Source of the DNA: a virus
Virus record (IMG/VR): IMGVR_UViG_3300010354_000492
Span: 1-27,590 of that record
Direction: 5' to 3' (one strand)
Length of the DNA: 27,590 bases
The position numbers and the translations under genes are program-made. How positions within the stretch are numbered: position 1 is the stretch's first letter; the number at the start of each line of letters is the position of its first letter. The notes under the pieces were generated by a model. It was given only the letters and a program-made list of their open reading frames with translations, ran no database searches and was not told the origin of the DNA. Below, in pieces: positions 8,615-14,831 of this stretch.

Positions 8615-8914
8615 ATGGAAATAGGATTATTTAAATTTACTTATGGTGAAGAAATGATTGCAGAATATGAAGATAGGGGAGAACATTTTTATGTTCAAAA
8701 TACAGGAACTCTAATACCAAATGAAAATATGTCATGGAATTTAGTAACCTGGATGCCCTACACAAACATTAAAAATGGATTTTTAATTCCAAAAGAAATG
8801 GTTTGGTTTGTAACTCCAATATGCGAAGATATGATTTCTTATTACGAAAATTGGAAACAATCTGCAAAAAAACTTTATGAGGATGAACAAAAATCAAATA
8901 AAAAAACACTCTAA
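8615..8914 (+). CDS. Sm-like (LSm fold) phage protein
   Basis: This 99-residue protein begins MEIGLFKFTYGEEMIAEY and runs through short beta strands (FYVQNTGTLIPN, WNLVTWMPYT, GFLIPKEMVWFVTP) to a helical Lys-rich tail. The layout 'iGl...tsGEeiiaey.....y...nP..l.p........mpy......i.k..v.fv..P' matches the small Sm-like proteins known from T4-like marine phages, one of which has a solved LSm-type structure. Such proteins may form rings and bind RNA, but their role in phage is not established. The ATG at 8615 is chosen over the in-frame ATG at 8603 because TGAGGA (8604-8609), overlapping the earlier codon, is a well-placed ribosome site for it. A conserved small phage gene with accessory function is likely. 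Confidence 0.75.
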   Translation: MEIGLFKFTYGEEMIAEYEDRGEHFYVQNTGTLIPNENMSWNLVTWMPYTNIKNGFLIPKEMVWFVTPICEDMISYYENWKQSAKKLYEDEQKSNKKTL

Positions 8915-8917
8915 ATA
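8910..8917 (+). promoter_or_regulatory. Late-type promoter box TCTAAATA seven bases before an ATG
   Basis: TCTAAATA overlaps the stop of the Sm-like gene and ends seven bases before the ATG at 8925. There is no Shine-Dalgarno in the gap. If it works as a T4-type late box, the start site would fall at or next to the ATG. Confidence 0.5.
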
Positions 8918-8924
8918 TTTCTAA

Positions 8925-9206
8925 ATGTTTAGAGGAATTTATAAAACTTTTGATAATAATGGTGTCGTTGCATCATATTTTGCAAACGACACTGTTATTT
9001 TTCAAGGTTGCATTTATAGATGTAAAGCACCAACAAGCAAATCTCCAATACAAAGCCCAATAAAATGGGAATATATTGGAAATCATGTATTATATAGTGG
9101 CTCAAATCCACCAGTATCTCCTAAAGTTGGTCAATCCTGGGAAGTCAATGGAAAAGTGTATACTTATTATTATGACGGTAATAATTACTCTTGGGTCCAA
9201 TTTTAA
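8925..9206 (+). CDS. Small beta-rich virion-type protein (possible fibre or carbohydrate-binding module)
   Basis: The 93-residue protein has two parts. Residues about 1-50 (FANDTVIFQGCIYRCKAPT, then IKWEYIG) resemble the 'y..g..V.y.g..Y.a......P......W..ig' layout of small chitin/carbohydrate-binding or fibre modules. Residues 57-93 (PPVSPKVGQSWEV, ending YDGNNYSWVQF) match the 'G..W.n...G..y.yy.dg.s..Wv..' motif that recurs in phage tail-fibre and other virion proteins. No Shine-Dalgarno is visible and a late-type box lies seven bases upstream. The gene runs head-on into the minus-strand gene at 9203, sharing the bases of the two stop codons. A virion accessory role is likely; the exact position is unknown. 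Confidence 0.75.
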   Translation: MFRGIYKTFDNNGVVASYFANDTVIFQGCIYRCKAPTSKSPIQSPIKWEYIGNHVLYSGSNPPVSPKVGQSWEVNGKVYTYYYDGNNYSWVQF

Positions 9207-10516
9207 ATAATGTTTATTTGTAAAATCATGGAAACCCCAGCTTTTGTTACTTTTAAGTATATTGTAGATGGAGAATCTATATTTTTAAAATATATAAAAG
9301 ATGCTCCATCAAATCCAGGAACACCATTTAAATAATAAGATATTGATAGAGGCACGGAACAATTTGCATCTGTATATGGTTCAATTGTTGCAGAGTAAAG
9401 GGATGCATCAGATAAATCAATTTTAATTCTTGGTGATGTTATTGTTGTTCTGGTTGAGGCAGTTCCATAGTTTACAGATCCTGTTTCAACACCATCTATA
9501 ACCAATCCTAAACTCTGTGTATATGTTGATTCAATCATATCATCAGAGTTATATGTTAATATTGTTGCTATTTGCAATAAAGAAAGATAATTTATTGTAA
9601 ATGACATTGAGCTATAAGCATATGGATTATATAAATTTTTGTAATTAGTTGATGGAAAAAATCCATACCAATCATATTGATTTTGTTTATCTTGAAGTTC
9701 TCTGGAATATTTTTGTCTTAAATTTTGATTTTGAAATATATCAATAGTTTCGCCATCATAGTTTAATTTTTTTAGCACACCATTTACATTTGTATTTACT
9801 GATAGAGATACTAAATCAGGTACCCCGCGCATATAGTAATTTACAGTAACTGGAGTAAAATATAAATTTTCATTTGTTATAGTATTTTGATTATTTAAAT
9901 ACACTAGTTCACTTTTGTCATTTAACCGAACAAAAGAATCTATTTTTAATCTTCCAGTATTTAAAGATGAGCCTAAAACTTCGACAAATTCATCATAACC
10001 ATAGTCAGCGCCATAAACACCAAAAAATCTTAAATTAAATGGATCTTCCTTATTTACTTTGTTTATGTAATAGGAGCAAGTTCCACCAGTTATAGCAGAA
10101 AAGTTTATTCTTCCTATAAAATTTTTGCTTTCAAACAAACCATTTGGCAACGATGGAGAATATGTGTCTCCATAAAAATTTAAATATTGATTTGATGCTC
10201 CAGTTTTTCCTTTAAACGTATATGTACCAGAAAACGAATATTGAGTTCCTGTTTCTTCTACAAAGTACGTTCCACCAGAAATAGATAGTGTGCTTCCAAC
10301 GGGGATTCCATTAAAAAACCTTTTTAAAAATTTTAAATCATCCGCATTGGAAGTTTCAGAAAAATCCATATAAAAGCTTGTTCCAGCTTTGTATACATTT
10401 GGATAAGTATCAATCAATCCTTTAGTAAAACAAGGATCTAAAGTATTTCCTACAAATTCAGATACATTTGTGGTTGTTGATTTTGCTAAACTTAAAAATT
10501 TATCAGTTTCTGCCAT
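9203..10516 (-). CDS. Probable beta-rich structural protein, unrecognised
   Basis: The 437-residue product is rich in Ser, Thr, Tyr, Asn and Gly, with many short alternating beta strands (for example GSTLSISGGTYFVEETGTQY near 74-93) and almost no Lys-rich or helical regions. This is typical of phage fibres, decoration or baseplate-attached proteins. No family is recognised. The ATG at 10516 is chosen over an in-frame TTG at 10528 because it lies one base after the upstream stop (TAATATG), a reinitiation arrangement also seen at other junctions here. It is the second gene of a two-gene minus-strand unit with 10518-11504, and its stop overlaps that of the convergent gene at 8925-9206. Confidence 0.78.
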   Translation of the reverse strand: MAETDKFLSLAKSTTTNVSEFVGNTLDPCFTKGLIDTYPNVYKAGTSFYMDFSETSNADDLKFLKRFFNGIPVGSTLSISGGTYFVEETGTQYSFSGTYTFKGKTGASNQYLNFYGDTYSPSLPNGLFESKNFIGRINFSAITGGTCSYYINKVNKEDPFNLRFFGVYGADYGYDEFVEVLGSSLNTGRLKIDSFVRLNDKSELVYLNNQNTITNENLYFTPVTVNYYMRGVPDLVSLSVNTNVNGVLKKLNYDGETIDIFQNQNLRQKYSRELQDKQNQYDWYGFFPSTNYKNLYNPYAYSSMSFTINYLSLLQIATILTYNSDDMIESTYTQSLGLVIDGVETGSVNYGTASTRTTITSPRIKIDLSDASLYSATIEPYTDANCSVPLSISYYLNGVPGFDGASFIYFKNIDSPSTIYLKVTKAGVSMILQINII

Positions 10517-10517
10517 A

Positions 10518-11504
10518 TTATGAAGCAAAGAAGCTTAATGTTTGTGTTCCACTTCTTGCCTGTAGATAAATTAAATTTATGTTTCCAACATTAAAGAAAA
10601 CGCTTTCACCGGGTTCAAGTTGGTAACCATAGCTGGTTCCAATTGTGGATGTTCCAATATAGATCAAATCTGTGTTTGTTCCCAGTGATTTGAAATTAAT
10701 TCCAGCAGTGCATGTAAAACCAGATAGACCAAAAGAAGAAGATGTTACATTGTATAAACCAGCTCTAGCTGAAGTGGGTCTAACTAGTCCAAATACAGCT
10801 AATGCATTGTAAATTGCATCAAGCGTATTTCCCATGGTTCCCATTCTGTTGTAAACAGCAGTTATACCTGTTAGAATATTTGTATCATTTATTCCAACAG
10901 TGTTTCCAACAGTGGTTGCTACAGATGTTCCACCACTAATACCTTGAATTTTTAGAGCAGAACTTCCATCATTTGTCACGCCAACAGTTGTACTTAATGT
11001 AACGCTAACAGTTGCACCACTGATAATTGTATAAAGTGGGTTAGCAGAGTTTCCTAATTGAGTTCCGCTTGAATTTACTAAATTTGCATAAATCCATGTT
11101 ATACCATTTGGACCGTATACCGAAACGGAATCTGTGGATTTTGTTAAAGGTCTTCCACCAGTAACCTCGACTTTTGTTCCGCTATAGTTTGCGATGTATA
11201 CTGGTGTAGCTGTTGCACCTGCAACGTAAACCGTTCCAGATACTGGTACAGGGGTTCCAGAGGCCTTTCCTTCGACAACAAAGGTACCAGTGAAGCCTGA
11301 TATATTGGCTGTTAGGGCAGAGGCAACAGTTACTGGAAGGGGATTTGTACTAGAAACAAGGGTAGCAGCACCTGTCAGTCCATATACCAATTTTGTTAGT
11401 TGGAAATGGGCAGTGGCACCCGAAAAGACAACCGTATCTGTTGCAATTGTTGCGGTTATACCAGCTGTTTCAATAACAATATTTGGGTCTCTATCTGTTG
11501 CCAT
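10518..11504 (-). CDS. Probable beta-rich structural protein with conserved-type C-terminal sandwich
   Basis: The 328-residue protein is dominated by Thr, Ser, Val, Ala and Gly with alternating strands from end to end (SALTANISGFTGTFVVEG, GTPVPVSGTVYVAG). The C-terminal 60 residues (NTDLIYIGTSTIGTSYGYQL, then EPGESVFF, ending TLSFFAS) match the 'yiG.s.vtts.G..L.pGes......n...iy.....g..ls...' layout of small beta-sandwich ends found in many phage virion proteins. It is probably a fibre, decoration or capsid-associated protein. GAGGA (11513 to 11509) precedes the ATG, and a late-type box TCTAAATA lies 29 bases upstream. It is the first gene of a two-gene unit with the gene ending at 9203. Confidence 0.8.
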   Translation of the reverse strand: MATDRDPNIVIETAGITATIATDTVVFSGATAHFQLTKLVYGLTGAATLVSSTNPLPVTVASALTANISGFTGTFVVEGKASGTPVPVSGTVYVAGATATPVYIANYSGTKVEVTGGRPLTKSTDSVSVYGPNGITWIYANLVNSSGTQLGNSANPLYTIISGATVSVTLSTTVGVTNDGSSALKIQGISGGTSVATTVGNTVGINDTNILTGITAVYNRMGTMGNTLDAIYNALAVFGLVRPTSARAGLYNVTSSSFGLSGFTCTAGINFKSLGTNTDLIYIGTSTIGTSYGYQLEPGESVFFNVGNINLIYLQARSGTQTLSFFAS

Positions 11505-11533
11505 TTTGTCCTCTAAATAGTTTGGTTCTAGAA

Positions 11534-11541
11534 TATTTAGA
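11534..11541 (-). promoter_or_regulatory. Late-type promoter box TCTAAATA for the two-gene minus-strand unit
   Basis: Minus-strand TCTAAATA ends 29 bases before the ATG at 11504, with GAGGA in between. It lies in the 84-base divergent region facing gp33. Assignment rests on the shared CTAAATA core. Confidence 0.45.
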
Positions 11542-11553
11542 TAGATTTAATTA

Positions 11554-11581
11554 TTGAATTGCTAGTATTGTGGAGTATAAT
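11554..11581 (+). promoter_or_regulatory. Sigma70-type promoter TTGAAT-N16-TATAAT for gp33
   Basis: TTGAAT (11554-11559), 16 bases, and a perfect TATAAT (11576-11581). The predicted start, near 11588, falls at the ATG of gp33 (11589), so this transcript would be leaderless. GGAG (11572-11575) could serve only longer transcripts from upstream. Confidence 0.65.
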
Positions 11582-11588
11582 AAAACCG

Positions 11589-11822
11589 ATGTATATTAAT
11601 GATGCTGCCAAAGAAAGGTTTTCAAACCAGGTAATAGATAGGGCAAAACGAACAAAACTGCCCTTTATGGACTGTGTTTTAGAATTGGCAGAAGATATGA
11701 ATCTTGAACCGGGAACTGCTGGAAAACTTTTAACAAAACCTTTAATAGAAAAAATTCAAGTAGAAGCCCAAAATTTACATCTATTAAAAAAATCTAAAAC
11801 AAAACGTTTGCCACTTGATTGA
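11589..11822 (+). CDS. 33: Late-promoter transcription accessory protein, gp33-like
   Basis: This 77-residue protein is T4 gp33-like. In T4, gp33 bridges the host RNA polymerase and the sliding clamp gp45, and with sigma gp55 activates late promoters. The short form of marine T4-like phages is recognisable: an amphipathic core (KLPFMDCVLELAEDMNLEPG near residues 23-42), then KLLTKPLIEKIQVEAQNLHLL near 46-66, and a C-terminal LPLD that could be the clamp-binding tail. T4 gp33 is longer at 112 residues. The ATG at 11589 is preferred over a TTG at 11559 because the homology begins there. It lies directly upstream of gp32; T4 also keeps gene 33 close to gene 32. It is controlled by a sigma70-type promoter, as expected for a pre-late activator of the late-type boxes in this window. 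Confidence 0.85.
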   Translation: MYINDAAKERFSNQVIDRAKRTKLPFMDCVLELAEDMNLEPGTAGKLLTKPLIEKIQVEAQNLHLLKKSKTKRLPLD

Positions 11823-11835
11823 TTGGTTGTATAAT
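11808..11835 (+). promoter_or_regulatory. Sigma70-type promoter TTGCCA-N16-TATAAT for gp32
   Basis: TTGCCA (11808-11813), within the last codons of gp33, 16 bases, then a perfect TATAAT (11830-11835). The start would be near 11841-11842, giving a leader of about 35 bases with the hairpin at 11851-11867. It allows high gp32 expression independent of gp33. Confidence 0.72.
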
Positions 11836-11850
11836 TAAACTATAGAAAGG

Positions 11851-11867
11851 CCAAGGTAGATCCTTGG
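11851..11867 (+). promoter_or_regulatory. Leader hairpin over the gp32 ribosome-binding region
   Basis: CCAAGG (11851-11856), loop TAGAT, CCTTGG (11862-11867): a six-base-pair stem ending eight bases before the ATG at 11876. It sequesters AAGG and lies next to AAAGG (11846-11850). T4 gp32 represses its own translation through a structured leader, so an autoregulatory role here is plausible but inferred. Confidence 0.5.
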
Positions 11868-11875
11868 GAATAACA

Positions 11876-12730
11876 ATGCCAAATTTTTCAGATTTTAAAA
11901 AGAAGAGTAAGAATTCTGTCGCAGCACTAACGGAGCGTCTTGATAAGCTCACATCAAAGGAGGGCTATAAAGATGAACGCATGTGGAAACCGGGTATCGA
12001 TAAGGCTGGAAACGGATATGCGGTAATTCGTTTTCTTCCTGAAATTGATGGTGAGGATAGCCCCTTTGTTTCAGTTTATAGCCATACATTCAAAGGGAAG
12101 GGTGGCTGGCTATATGAAAATTGTCCTACGACAATTGGTGAAAAGTGCCCAGTCTGTGCAGCAAATACCGAACTATGGAATAGTGGTATTGAAGATGACA
12201 AAAACATTGCTCGTCAGAGAAAGCGCAAGCTTACCTATATTTCTAACATTTTAGTTTTGGAAGATCCAGCCAATCCAGAAAACAAGGGAAAGGTTTTCCT
12301 CTATCAGTATGGAACTAAGATCTTTCAAAAGATTCAAAGTCTTGCTCATCCAGAGTTTCAAGATGAGGTTGCTGTAGATCCATTTAACTTTTGGACTGGT
12401 GCGGACTTTAAGATCAAGATTCGCAATGTTGGTGGTTATGTAAACTACGACCGTAGCGAATTTGCTTCCCCTGCTCCTCTTTTTGGTGGAGAAGATAAAA
12501 AGCTGGAAGAGCTTTGGAAGAAACAGTATCCACTAAAGCCATTTATTGATAAGTCTCAATTTAAGAGCTTTGATGAGCTAAATGAGAGATTTAAGAAGGC
12601 CGTTGGTGATGACATCAGATCTCAATTTACAGATGCAAAGAGCATCGAAGATGATGTGGAAGAGACTGTTGTTGAAAATGTGGAGGAAAAAGATCCTCTG
12701 CAATACTTCTCCGAAATGGAGAATGATTGA
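11876..12730 (+). CDS. 32: Single-stranded DNA-binding protein gp32
   Basis: The 284-residue protein is the gp32-family ssDNA-binding protein that coats replication and recombination intermediates. The zinc site is visible: His70-x12-Cys83-x7-Cys91-x2-Cys94, against T4 His64-x12-Cys77-x9-Cys87-x2-Cys90. The basic N-terminus (KKKSKNSVAALTERLDKL) fits the cooperativity domain. The OB-fold core includes FLPEIDGEDSPFVSVYSH. The C-terminus is strongly acidic (DDVEETVVENVEEKD), the usual partner-binding tail. The ATG at 11876 is chosen over a TTG at 11864, which lies inside the leader hairpin. Codons are more GC-rich, with CGN arginine favoured, unlike the late genes, as for a highly expressed product. 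The gene has its own promoter and ends at a strong terminator. Confidence 0.95.
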   Translation: MPNFSDFKKKSKNSVAALTERLDKLTSKEGYKDERMWKPGIDKAGNGYAVIRFLPEIDGEDSPFVSVYSHTFKGKGGWLYENCPTTIGEKCPVCAANTELWNSGIEDDKNIARQRKRKLTYISNILVLEDPANPENKGKVFLYQYGTKIFQKIQSLAHPEFQDEVAVDPFNFWTGADFKIKIRNVGGYVNYDRSEFASPAPLFGGEDKKLEELWKKQYPLKPFIDKSQFKSFDELNERFKKAVGDDIRSQFTDAKSIEDDVEETVVENVEEKDPLQYFSEMEND

Positions 12731-12756
12731 AAAAAGCCCCGCAAGGGGCTTTTTTT
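12731..12756. terminator. Bidirectional Rho-independent terminator between gp32 and the minus-strand operon
   Basis: AAAAAGCCCC (12731-12740), GCAA tetraloop (12741-12744), GGGGCTTTTT (12745-12754), continuing in T. The A-tract on one side and T-tract on the other let it stop gp32 transcription rightward and the gp4-gp26 operon leftward. The minus-strand stop (12757 to 12755) touches the stem. Confidence 0.92.
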
Positions 12757-13405
12757 ATGTCCATATAGGTCTTGAACCAAATCGTCTCAGTCTCGCATCA
12801 AAGACCAGATTTGTAGCCTCAACGGTTGGTCGTTCTTCATACTTGTCTTTTTCTGTATTATTAATCCAATTTCCTTTTGGATATTTTAAATCACCCATAT
12901 TTTTGTCTAACTGATTTATTTTTCCTTCTAAATCTGTTACCTTTTCATATGTTGCTTCTGGGTCCATCTTTACAGAAAAATTTGAAATAATTTCTGAATA
13001 TTCTGGTTTTAAATCGGATTTTAAAGCTTCTGTTCCAGTATTTTCAATTAATTGTGGATCTGGCAAAGATATTTTAATATCGTCTGAAACTGCAGTAACC
13101 ACATTTTCTGGCATATCTATTTCTGGTAAAGATGCAATATTTACAGTTCTTTCTGGCAATTCTGCAGATTCAAAAACTTCAACAGGCAATTGGTCTGGTG
13201 ATTTTGTTACATCCTGTGGTTCTATGATAACAGATTCTGGTAAACTTGTATTTGGTATTACTGAAATCGTGTTCATTTCTGGTAAATCCATATCTGATGG
13301 ACCAGAAAAACTTTCTTGTTCTGAAGTGTTATTAAAGTTTATTATAGGAGAAAATGCAGAGGTTTCTGCCTCTACATCTAATGATATGTTATCTTCTTCA
13401 GCCAT
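12755..13405 (-). CDS. Acidic Leu-Pro-Glu-repeat protein, last gene of hub operon, unrecognised
   Basis: The 216-residue product is not recognised. Residues 1-150 are acidic, low in aromatics and probably extended. A short motif [L/M]-P-[E/D/V] recurs seven times, at about 41, 55, 73, 83, 93, 98 and 114. A predicted coiled coil follows near 150-175 (YEKVTDLEGKINQLDKNMGD), then a conserved-looking basic end (ATNLVFDARLRRFGSRPIWT, residues 197-216). It starts inside the upstream 60-residue gene (8-base overlap) and is co-transcribed with gp26 and gp4, so a tail or baseplate assembly role is likely. It is far too short for a tape-measure protein. A disordered scaffold, linker or chaperone is possible. 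Confidence 0.8.
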   Translation of the reverse strand: MAEEDNISLDVEAETSAFSPIINFNNTSEQESFSGPSDMDLPEMNTISVIPNTSLPESVIIEPQDVTKSPDQLPVEVFESAELPERTVNIASLPEIDMPENVVTAVSDDIKISLPDPQLIENTGTEALKSDLKPEYSEIISNFSVKMDPEATYEKVTDLEGKINQLDKNMGDLKYPKGNWINNTEKDKYEERPTVEATNLVFDARLRRFGSRPIWT

Positions 13406-13580
13406 AGAAATTAAAATCCTTCATACCGTTTGATTGCATTTGTTTTTGTTGTTTTGTATCTTCATACGCTATCAACAAGTTTATATAAACATCTCTTTCC
13501 CAAGGTATTAAATTTTCAATACTTTCATTTGACCAATTATATTTGTTTATTAGGGTAAAGTTTGTAGAATAATAATCCAT
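13398..13580 (-). CDS. Short 60-residue protein after gp26, possible tail-assembly chaperone piece
   Basis: The product is 60 residues. The pattern YNWSNESIENLIPWERDVYI, then NLLIAYEDTKQQ, resembles the small 'y.ws...ie.m.pwEr..Y..lL...l.e...' proteins that follow gp26-type genes or form the second part of tail-assembly chaperones in other tailed phages. This is a resemblance from memory, not a searched match. The ATG at 13580 is chosen over a preceding TTG at 13583. It lies 14 bases after the gp26 stop and overlaps the next gene by eight bases, so it is clearly part of the operon. Confidence 0.65.
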   Translation of the reverse strand: MDYYSTNFTLINKYNWSNESIENLIPWERDVYINLLIAYEDTKQQKQMQSNGMKDFNFYG

Positions 13581-13594
13581 CAAATCAAAAAACT

Positions 13595-14257
13595 TTACCG
13601 ATAGGAAAAAAAATTTAATAGGCCCGCCACTTCTTTTATTTCATTTTCTATGTTTATGTGAACAAACAATTCTGGTTCTGACTTTAAAAAAGAATCAAAT
13701 TGTGAAATTGTAGACATTGGTAGATTGTTTAAAAGCTCTTTAAATTCTTCTGGAACAAATTTATTGCATTCATAAATTTCATTTTTTACTGTAAATGATT
13801 TTATAAGACTTTTTATCATGTCTTCTTTTTCAAAATTTTTTAATCTAATAATATCTTTTACACATGGTGTTTTTAATTGTAAAAATATACCATTACCAAT
13901 ATCTAAAGATCTTTCTTGCAAAGTATTTCTATATTTAATTTCATTAATGTTTACTTTAATTTTATTTTTATTATAAACCAAATTTAAAATTTCATCTACG
14001 CTTTTTGATCTTATTTTTAAAAATAAGAATTCAGCATCAGCAACACATAAGTCCAAAACATCAACATTTTTTGTGTTTCTTTTTAAAATGTCGATCATAG
14101 CCGAAAAAGCTAATTGTTTATTTTGTTCTTGTAATATGATGCTAAGATTTTTTATATCCTTTATTCTAAATGGAGTATATTCTACTTCTTTTTTAGAAAA
14201 TGGAAGATCGACAGTATATGTCGGAAGTAAGCTATTCAACTCTTTTAATAAATCCAT
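13595..14257 (-). CDS. 26: Baseplate hub assembly protein, gp26/T4_baseplate family
   Basis: The 220-residue protein fits the T4 baseplate hub (gp26/gp51-type, T4_baseplate) family. Near the N-terminus it has LPTYTVDLPFSKKEVEYTPF and then RIKDIKNLSIILQEQ, followed by a helical part (DVLDLCVADAEFLFLKIRSK, SVDEILNLVY near residues 65-94). The family's conserved block is 'd.eyLflklRskSvge...l'. In T4 these proteins help to build the central hub of the baseplate. The start lies one base after the upstream stop (TAATATG). It is the third gene of the minus-strand operon led by gp4. The distinction between gp26 and gp51 is not certain from sequence alone, although cyanophage annotations use gp26. 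Confidence 0.83.
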   Translation of the reverse strand: MDLLKELNSLLPTYTVDLPFSKKEVEYTPFRIKDIKNLSIILQEQNKQLAFSAMIDILKRNTKNVDVLDLCVADAEFLFLKIRSKSVDEILNLVYNKNKIKVNINEIKYRNTLQERSLDIGNGIFLQLKTPCVKDIIRLKNFEKEDMIKSLIKSFTVKNEIYECNKFVPEEFKELLNNLPMSTISQFDSFLKSEPELFVHINIENEIKEVAGLLNFFSYR

Positions 14258-14258
14258 A

Positions 14259-14831
14259 TTAATTTACTCCAAATGTATATTCTCTATAATTTAACAGTAC
14301 CTGATATTTTAAAAAGTCATTTTGTTTTGCCATAGAAAATTCAAATGGCAAACACTCTAAAGGATATACCTCGTAAAAAGTACATACACGATTGGTATTC
14401 CCATTTGGATCTAAAAACTTTAATTTCATTTGAACTGGGGCAACAGAATAGTCATAGTAATTTACCATATAAGGCATGGAATAATTACCACGGATTCTTC
14501 CACCAGAATATATGAAGTTAAACCATTGATTAAAAAAATCTAATATAAAGTTATCATTGGTCACGGGAAAAGTTAATAGTATACCACCTACAAATTTTTG
14601 AGATCTGGGCACAATTCTTCCTGCTCCATAACCCATAAGATTATCCGCTATACCATCTACAGCGCGAGAACCTGCGGCTATAGCAGCAACCTTAAAGTCT
14701 TCTTGTGGTGGTGGTGTTATCCCCGGGGGCAAATTTAAAAACGAAACAGAATATCTATTATCACGTTGAAGACCACGGTGACGACTAATAAAGTTTTTTA
14801 TTTCAAAAATTGAATTTTGAGGATTAGCCAT
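14259..14831 (-). CDS. Tail-tube-fold protein, probably baseplate tube initiator (gp54/gp19 family)
   Basis: The 190-residue protein has tube-protein features: a short N-terminal arm (IFEIKNFISRHRGLQRDNRY), then SVSFLNLP, a central IVPRSQKFVGGILLTFPVTN, DFFNQWFNFIY near residues 98-108, and a C-terminal strand pair ending in FLKYQVLLNYREYTFGVN. This is the layout of gp19-like tube subunits, a fold shared by T4 gp19 and the tube initiator gp54. Because gp18 lies at the far right edge and gp19 normally follows gp18, this paralogue next to gp26 is more likely the initiator, shorter than T4 gp54. Its start overlaps the gp4 stop by eight bases, so the two are translationally coupled. Confidence 0.72.
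   Translation of the reverse strand: MANPQNSIFEIKNFISRHRGLQRDNRYSVSFLNLPPGITPPPQEDFKVAAIAAGSRAVDGIADNLMGYGAGRIVPRSQKFVGGILLTFPVTNDNFILDFFNQWFNFIYSGGRIRGNYSMPYMVNYYDYSVAPVQMKLKFLDPNGNTNRVCTFYEVYPLECLPFEFSMAKQNDFLKYQVLLNYREYTFGVN

Noticed and set aside
11512-11519. TCTAAATA on the plus strand as a late promoter for gp33
   Set aside because: It overlaps the ribosome site of the minus-strand gene, lies 69 bases from the gp33 start, and a better sigma70-type promoter sits directly before gp33.
11559-11588. Longer TTG-started version of gp33
   Set aside because: The added ten residues would be encoded by the promoter region itself, and resemblance to gp33 begins at the ATG at 11589.
11864-11875. 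TTG start for gp32 four codons upstream
   Set aside because: The codon lies inside the leader hairpin; the ATG at 11876 gives the expected N-terminus.
12582-12914. 110-codon plus-strand open frame
   Set aside because: It overlaps the end of gp32 in another frame, passes through the strong bidirectional terminator and covers the minus-strand gene; no evidence of coding.
12755-13405. Tape-measure protein
   Set aside because: 216 residues is far too short to set the length of a contractile tail, and the long helical character is missing.
14259-14831. Calling this gene gp19, the major tail tube protein
   Set aside because: The fold fits, but gp18 at the right edge predicts gp19 just beyond the window, so the paralogous initiator role is more likely; no gene symbol was assigned.
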